Below, piece by piece: positions 5,885 to 8,450 of a DNA stretch of 8,450 nt (its first letter is position 1; each line of letters opens with the position of its first letter). The notes under the pieces are model-generated. The model was not told the DNA's origin, did no database searches, and saw only the letters and a program-made list of their open reading frames with translations. The position numbers and the translations under genes were made by a program. Source of the DNA: JACRFW01 sp964531745 (GTDB lineage: Bacteria; Patescibacteriota; Patescibacteriia; Magasanikbacterales; GWA2-37-8). The stretch covers positions 1 through 8,450 of the forward strand of contig CAZHFX010000033.1 of assembly GCA_964531745.1 (NCBI GenBank). Direction: 5' to 3'.

Positions 5885-7786
5885 CTATCGCGGGAAGAGT
5901 TTTTGGAGAGCGAAGAGCGCCGGCAAGGCGATCGATCCTATGATCGCTTCACCGGCGATCAGCCCGGAGGCGAGTGCTTCCCCGAGGTTCTTGAAGCTTC
6001 CGCCCTCTTCGGGGGAGAATTTCCGCCAGGTGGCTGCGATCACGCATCCGATGGCGGTGCCGATGGACAGAGACGGCGGGAGGATGAGCGCGAATCCGAG
6101 GGCTGACGCGACCGGGATCCACGGAAAGCGCTGGGTGCCGTTCTTCTTGCGCAGGGAGAGCAGGATCTCGAACAGGATGCCGACTCCGGCTCCGACGATT
6201 GAAGCGACGAGCGCGCCGTGCGGAAGGGCCGAAATTCCCTTCTCCATCACGATGGCCAAAGCGGCGATCTTGAGACCGGTGGGGGCCGACAGTTGGCCTT
6301 CTTTCAGGCCGATCCCGTAGGTACTCTCCAGTATGTTGAACATGATCGGAGTCAGCAGGGCGCCGATCGGCACCACGATCAGCTGAGCGACGATCAACGT
6401 CCTGAATTTGCCGCCCAGACGCTGGGCCACCCAGAACGACGGAATCGAGGTTTCGGAAACTGCCTCTGGGGCGGCGCTAATGAGGGCCGCCTGGAGATTG
6501 CCCCTGATCTGCCCCGGCCAGATGAGTCCGTAGAAGAATTGGGTGGCGTTGGCCAGCAGGGAGACCGGACCTTGTCCGGTGACTCCGAGCACGCGCAGAC
6601 CCGCGATCATCAAGACGCCTTGCATCAGGATGGCCGCCACAGCCTGTTGCCAGGACATGCCAAGATGGTGGCAGGAGATCCAGGTGAGGGCTACCGAGCA
6701 GATGATCGTTCCGCCCACGATCCACCAGCCGGAGATGTATTCGTCGGCCAGGTTCGAGGGGACATTTTCTCCAGCCTTCTTCTCCGCAGGCTTTCTGAGC
6801 ATGCTGATGGCGACGCTGGTGAGCGCCGACGTCAGCATCATGGCCGTGGCCGGCCACATGAACCACTTCACCATGTACGAGAAGTGGTCTTTGGAGTCCG
6901 CGAATTTGGCGCCGTCGCCGCAGTTGGCGCCGAGGAAGGCGAGTGCGGCGGTCTTGTCGGCATCGGCGAGACCGCCAATGGTGTTGAGAGTGGTGCGGCA
7001 CTGTTCCCACTGCTCTGGCGCAGTGCCAACGAGCGCGGAGAGCTTCGCCACCGTCTCTCCGAACGCCGCGATGAACCACACCCCGAGCAACCCGGAGAGA
7101 CCGACCGAGAGAGGGAGGAGAAGGCCGAACCCGATCGCGATGAACTCCGCGCTCATCGAGATCTTCAACGCGGCGTTGCCGACCACGGAGGGGATGACTC
7201 CCAGTCCGTCGCGGAGGAAAGTCAGAAATCCGGCGAGCAGTGTGCTCACGACGAGCATGGCGCGCCGGATTCTGTTCTTCTCGGCCGACCCTTCCGCGGT
7301 CATGGTTTGGGCGACTGTCAAGGCCGCCTTGGCCGGGGCCCACGGAAGGGTTTTGTCAGAGAGAATCATGCGGCGCGGCCAGGCGCCGACGAAGATGCCG
7401 AGGTTGGCAGACACCCACAGAAACAGAGCCATCTGCCACCAGGCGGGGTGGAACCCCACGTCTCCGCGATCGAAGACGTTCTGGATGTAGTGGAAGGCGG
7501 CCATGGCCACCACCGCGAACCCAAGTCCGCCCACTGCCCCCGCCATGGTCTGGATGATGTTCATTTGGACGGCGAGCTGTCCTCGGTCCTTCGCGTAGCG
7601 GCCGAGCCACATCGCGACGACGAACATCCCCCCCATTGACAGGTCGACCGACATGCCAAGCTTCAGCGAAGCGTACGGGCAGGCCGCCGCCGTCAGGGCG
7701 CTGATGACGACCCCCAGCAAGATCAGGCGCCAGCTGAGGTCGCCTGTCTGCAACTCTGCTTTCCACTCCGACATCTTTTTAAACAC
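5885..7786 (-). CDS. OPT-family oligopeptide / metal-chelate transporter
   Basis: A 633-residue polytopic membrane protein of the oligopeptide transporter family, whose members import peptides or metal-siderophore complexes with protons. Hydrophobic segments run nearly end to end. Recognisable family features are the first helix ending in PYASLKLGMSVDLS, the mid-protein VLGVTGQGPVS segment, FPWIPVA...LPPSLSIG, and the C-terminal GLIAGEAIIGSIALP. A hydrophilic loop near the middle contains two cysteines. The GTG at 7786 is the best start because GGGAGG lies six bases upstream. An in-frame ATG at 7774 is too far from that site. The frame also stays open to an ATG at 7915, but the extra 43 residues are Pro/Arg-rich and overlie a strong hairpin, so they are probably untranslated leader. 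GC-rich codons, mostly ATC for isoleucine, differ from the genes to the left. The substrate is unknown. Confidence 0.87.
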   Translation of the reverse strand: MFKKMSEWKAELQTGDLSWRLILLGVVISALTAAACPYASLKLGMSVDLSMGGMFVVAMWLGRYAKDRGQLAVQMNIIQTMAGAVGGLGFAVVAMAAFHYIQNVFDRGDVGFHPAWWQMALFLWVSANLGIFVGAWPRRMILSDKTLPWAPAKAALTVAQTMTAEGSAEKNRIRRAMLVVSTLLAGFLTFLRDGLGVIPSVVGNAALKISMSAEFIAIGFGLLLPLSVGLSGLLGVWFIAAFGETVAKLSALVGTAPEQWEQCRTTLNTIGGLADADKTAALAFLGANCGDGAKFADSKDHFSYMVKWFMWPATAMMLTSALTSVAISMLRKPAEKKAGENVPSNLADEYISGWWIVGGTIICSVALTWISCHHLGMSWQQAVAAILMQGVLMIAGLRVLGVTGQGPVSLLANATQFFYGLIWPGQIRGNLQAALISAAPEAVSETSIPSFWVAQRLGGKFRTLIVAQLIVVPIGALLTPIMFNILESTYGIGLKEGQLSAPTGLKIAALAIVMEKGISALPHGALVASIVGAGVGILFEILLSLRKKNGTQRFPWIPVASALGFALILPPSLSIGTAIGCVIAATWRKFSPEEGGSFKNLGEALASGLIAGEAIIGSIALPALFALQKLFPR

Positions 7787-7792
7787 GACACA

Positions 7793-7798
7793 CCTCCC
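7793..7798 (-). promoter_or_regulatory. Shine-Dalgarno site deciding the OPT start
   Basis: GGGAGG on the - strand ends six bases before the GTG at 7786, an ideal spacing. It is the only strong ribosome-binding site in the window and argues against both the ATG at 7774 and the ATG at 7915. Confidence 0.8.
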
Positions 7799-8003
7799 GG
7801 CGCTTGCCCCCCTGCCTTTCGGCTGGGGACGGTTGATCTCGCGTTGGCTTGCTGGAAAAGTTTTAGGCGGCGTGGCCCCACCACGCCGCGGTTTTGGTTT
7901 GGGCTGACCCTCCATTAGCAGCCAGCCAGCAAATTGCTTGAAATAAGCAAGTTATTGGCTGACTGTTTTTAACCCAAATAATTTTGTAAAAGAACAAAAA
8001 ACT
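7799..8003 (-). promoter_or_regulatory. Structured 5' leader of the OPT mRNA
   Basis: The predicted transcript start near 8003 leaves a leader of about 215 nt. Hairpin 1 (7919-7928 with 7956-7965) has a 10-bp stem that is complete only in the - strand RNA, where the 7922/7962 position is G-U; in + RNA it would be C-A. Inside it is a 6-bp stem TTGCTT/AAGCAA (7934-7939 with 7945-7950). Hairpin 2 (7867-7875 with 7881-7889) is a perfect 9-bp GC-rich stem with a five-base loop. The outer arm of hairpin 1 (7919-7923) can instead pair with 7902-7906, so the two folds exclude each other. No known riboswitch class was recognised. Confidence 0.5.
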
Positions 8004-8009
8004 AAACGA

Positions 8010-8038
8010 ACGTTAGCATAGAGTTGAGGAAATGTCAA
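8010..8038 (-). promoter_or_regulatory. Sigma-70 promoter of the OPT gene
   Basis: On the - strand a perfect TTGACA (8038-8033) is followed after 17 bp by TAACGT (8015-8010). The -10 box is weak but preceded by TGC, the extended -10 motif. It lies directly downstream of the terminator at 8044-8071, so OPT is transcribed independently of rpiB. Confidence 0.7.
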
Positions 8039-8043
8039 AGACA

Positions 8044-8071
8044 AAAACACCCCTAGAAATGGGGGTGTTTT
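8044..8071 (-). terminator. Intrinsic terminator downstream of rpiB
   Basis: A perfect 10-bp stem AAAACACCCC/GGGGTGTTTT with an 8-base loop. In the - strand sense the right arm runs into TTTTTGT, giving a good U-tract. On the + strand it also ends in TTTT, so it could work in both directions. It separates rpiB from the OPT promoter. Confidence 0.88.
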
Positions 8072-8080
8072 AATGTTGTA

Positions 8081-8150
8081 AAGACCGTCGCCGTTATGTC
8101 CACAAGGGTTTATGTCCATAACGGCGGAGGGACGGTCTTCTTGTCCCTCC
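8081..8150 (-). other. Compound hairpin element between rpiB and its terminator
   Basis: Stem A pairs AAGACCGTC (8081-8089) with GACGGTCTT (8131-8139). It is stacked on stem B, GCCGTTATG (8090-8098) with CATAACGGC (8117-8125). Together they make 18 bp interrupted only by a GGAGG bulge. A third stem, GGAGGGAC (8126-8133) with GTCCCTCC (8143-8150), uses the bulge and three bases of stem A, so the folds compete. The loop of stem B holds a second TTATGTCCA, a direct repeat of the one beginning in its left arm. Function is unknown. It lies in the rpiB 3' untranslated region. Confidence 0.6.
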
Positions 8151-8181
8151 AGCCTGATTTGAGGAGGGTGCTGTCTTTACG

Positions 8182-8450
8182 TCACGTCCCGGCCAGACGT
8201 TCGATGACGTCCATCTCGTCCAGTATCACGATGCGGCGCGCATGCCCGGGGTCGTTGTCGAAGGGGGTGGACAGGAACACGCCGATGATAGCGGCGGCGA
8301 GCCTGGGAGCGGTCACGTCCGCTCCCAGACAGAGAACATCGGCGTTGTTGTGAGCGCGCGCCAGGCGCGCGTCGTGCTCGCTTCGGCAGAGCGCGGCGCG
8401 GGTGCCTGCCCGGTTGGCCGTCATGTCCATGCCTACGCCGGAGCCGCATA
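8182..8450 (-). CDS. rpiB: Ribose-5-phosphate isomerase B, C-terminal part
   Basis: The last 88 residues of a RpiB/LacAB-family isomerase, open at the right edge of the window. The enzyme interconverts ribulose 5-phosphate and ribose 5-phosphate in the non-oxidative pentose phosphate pathway. The fragment begins with CGSGVGM, the family's active-site loop; the Cys corresponds to catalytic Cys66 of E. coli RpiB and the glycines form the anion hole. It continues with TANRAGTRAALC, ARLARAHNNADVLCLG and GHARRI, all family signatures. About 60 N-terminal residues should lie outside the window. An ATG at 8430 is internal and not the true start. Codon use is GC-rich, like OPT. Confidence 0.93.
   Translation of the reverse strand, partial: CGSGVGMDMTANRAGTRAALCRSEHDARLARAHNNADVLCLGADVTAPRLAAAIIGVFLSTPFDNDPGHARRIVILDEMDVIERLAGT

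Noticed and set aside
6543..7490. Second + strand and overlapping - strand frames within the OPT gene
   Set aside because: Their low-complexity Arg/Pro/Ala-rich translations match frame shadows of a GC-rich gene.
6218..7639. Long + strand open frame of 473 codons opposite the OPT gene
   Set aside because: It is an antisense shadow of GC-rich codons. Its translation is hydrophilic, rich in Gly/Arg/His/Asp and without motifs, while the opposite strand encodes a clear membrane transporter.
7787..7915. N-terminal extension of OPT from the ATG at 7915
   Set aside because: The added residues are Pro/Arg-rich, cover a strong hairpin, and have no upstream Shine-Dalgarno site, whereas the GTG at 7786 has an ideal one.

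Overview
The window most likely comes from a small-genome, fermentative bacterium of the Candidate Phyla Radiation (Patescibacteria, Parcubacteria-like). This is inferred from the style of the genes: short intergenic gaps, few Shine-Dalgarno sites, a possibly leaderless gene, and an LtaS-like sulfatase that suggests a single-membrane envelope. No rRNA, tRNA, CRISPR array, transposase or phage gene was recognised.

Layout. 1-312 has no convincing gene but contains palindromes and short repeated motifs. 313-2259 (-) is a five-helix membrane phosphoglycerol transferase of the LtaS/sulfatase family. A compact divergent promoter region (2260-2345) separates it from a two-gene + strand unit: a ClsB-type cardiolipin synthase/phospholipase D (2346-3455), overlapped by the AAA+ ATPase RarA/MgsA (3452-4744). 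A consensus sigma-70 promoter then drives a small exported protein (4848-5327), with a Lys/Ala-rich linker and a C-terminal domain whose six cysteines are spaced with mirror symmetry (10-6-8-6-10). It converges on, and overlaps by 11 bp, tsaE (5317-5757, -), the ATPase of the tRNA t6A pathway. Its terminator lies inside tsaE.

From about 5827 the style changes. Genes become more GC-rich, with mostly ATC for isoleucine, and are monocistronic on the - strand, separated by AT-rich gaps with large hairpins. There is an OPT-family transporter (5885-7786) behind a structured leader of about 215 nt with its own promoter. Upstream lies the 3' end of rpiB (8182-8450, cut by the window edge), followed by a compound hairpin and a strong terminator.

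Functional themes. The sulfatase and cardiolipin synthase both act on phosphatidylglycerol-type lipids and may share an envelope role. RarA (fork maintenance) and TsaE (tRNA modification) are housekeeping. OPT suggests uptake of peptides or metal chelates, fitting an auxotrophic lifestyle. RpiB belongs to the non-oxidative pentose phosphate pathway.

The most notable observations are the cysteine-symmetric exported protein and two in-frame palindromic insertions, one in rarA and one in tsaE. Each adds roughly 8-11 residues relative to the E. coli homologues and resembles the palindromic elements that invade protein-coding genes in Rickettsia.
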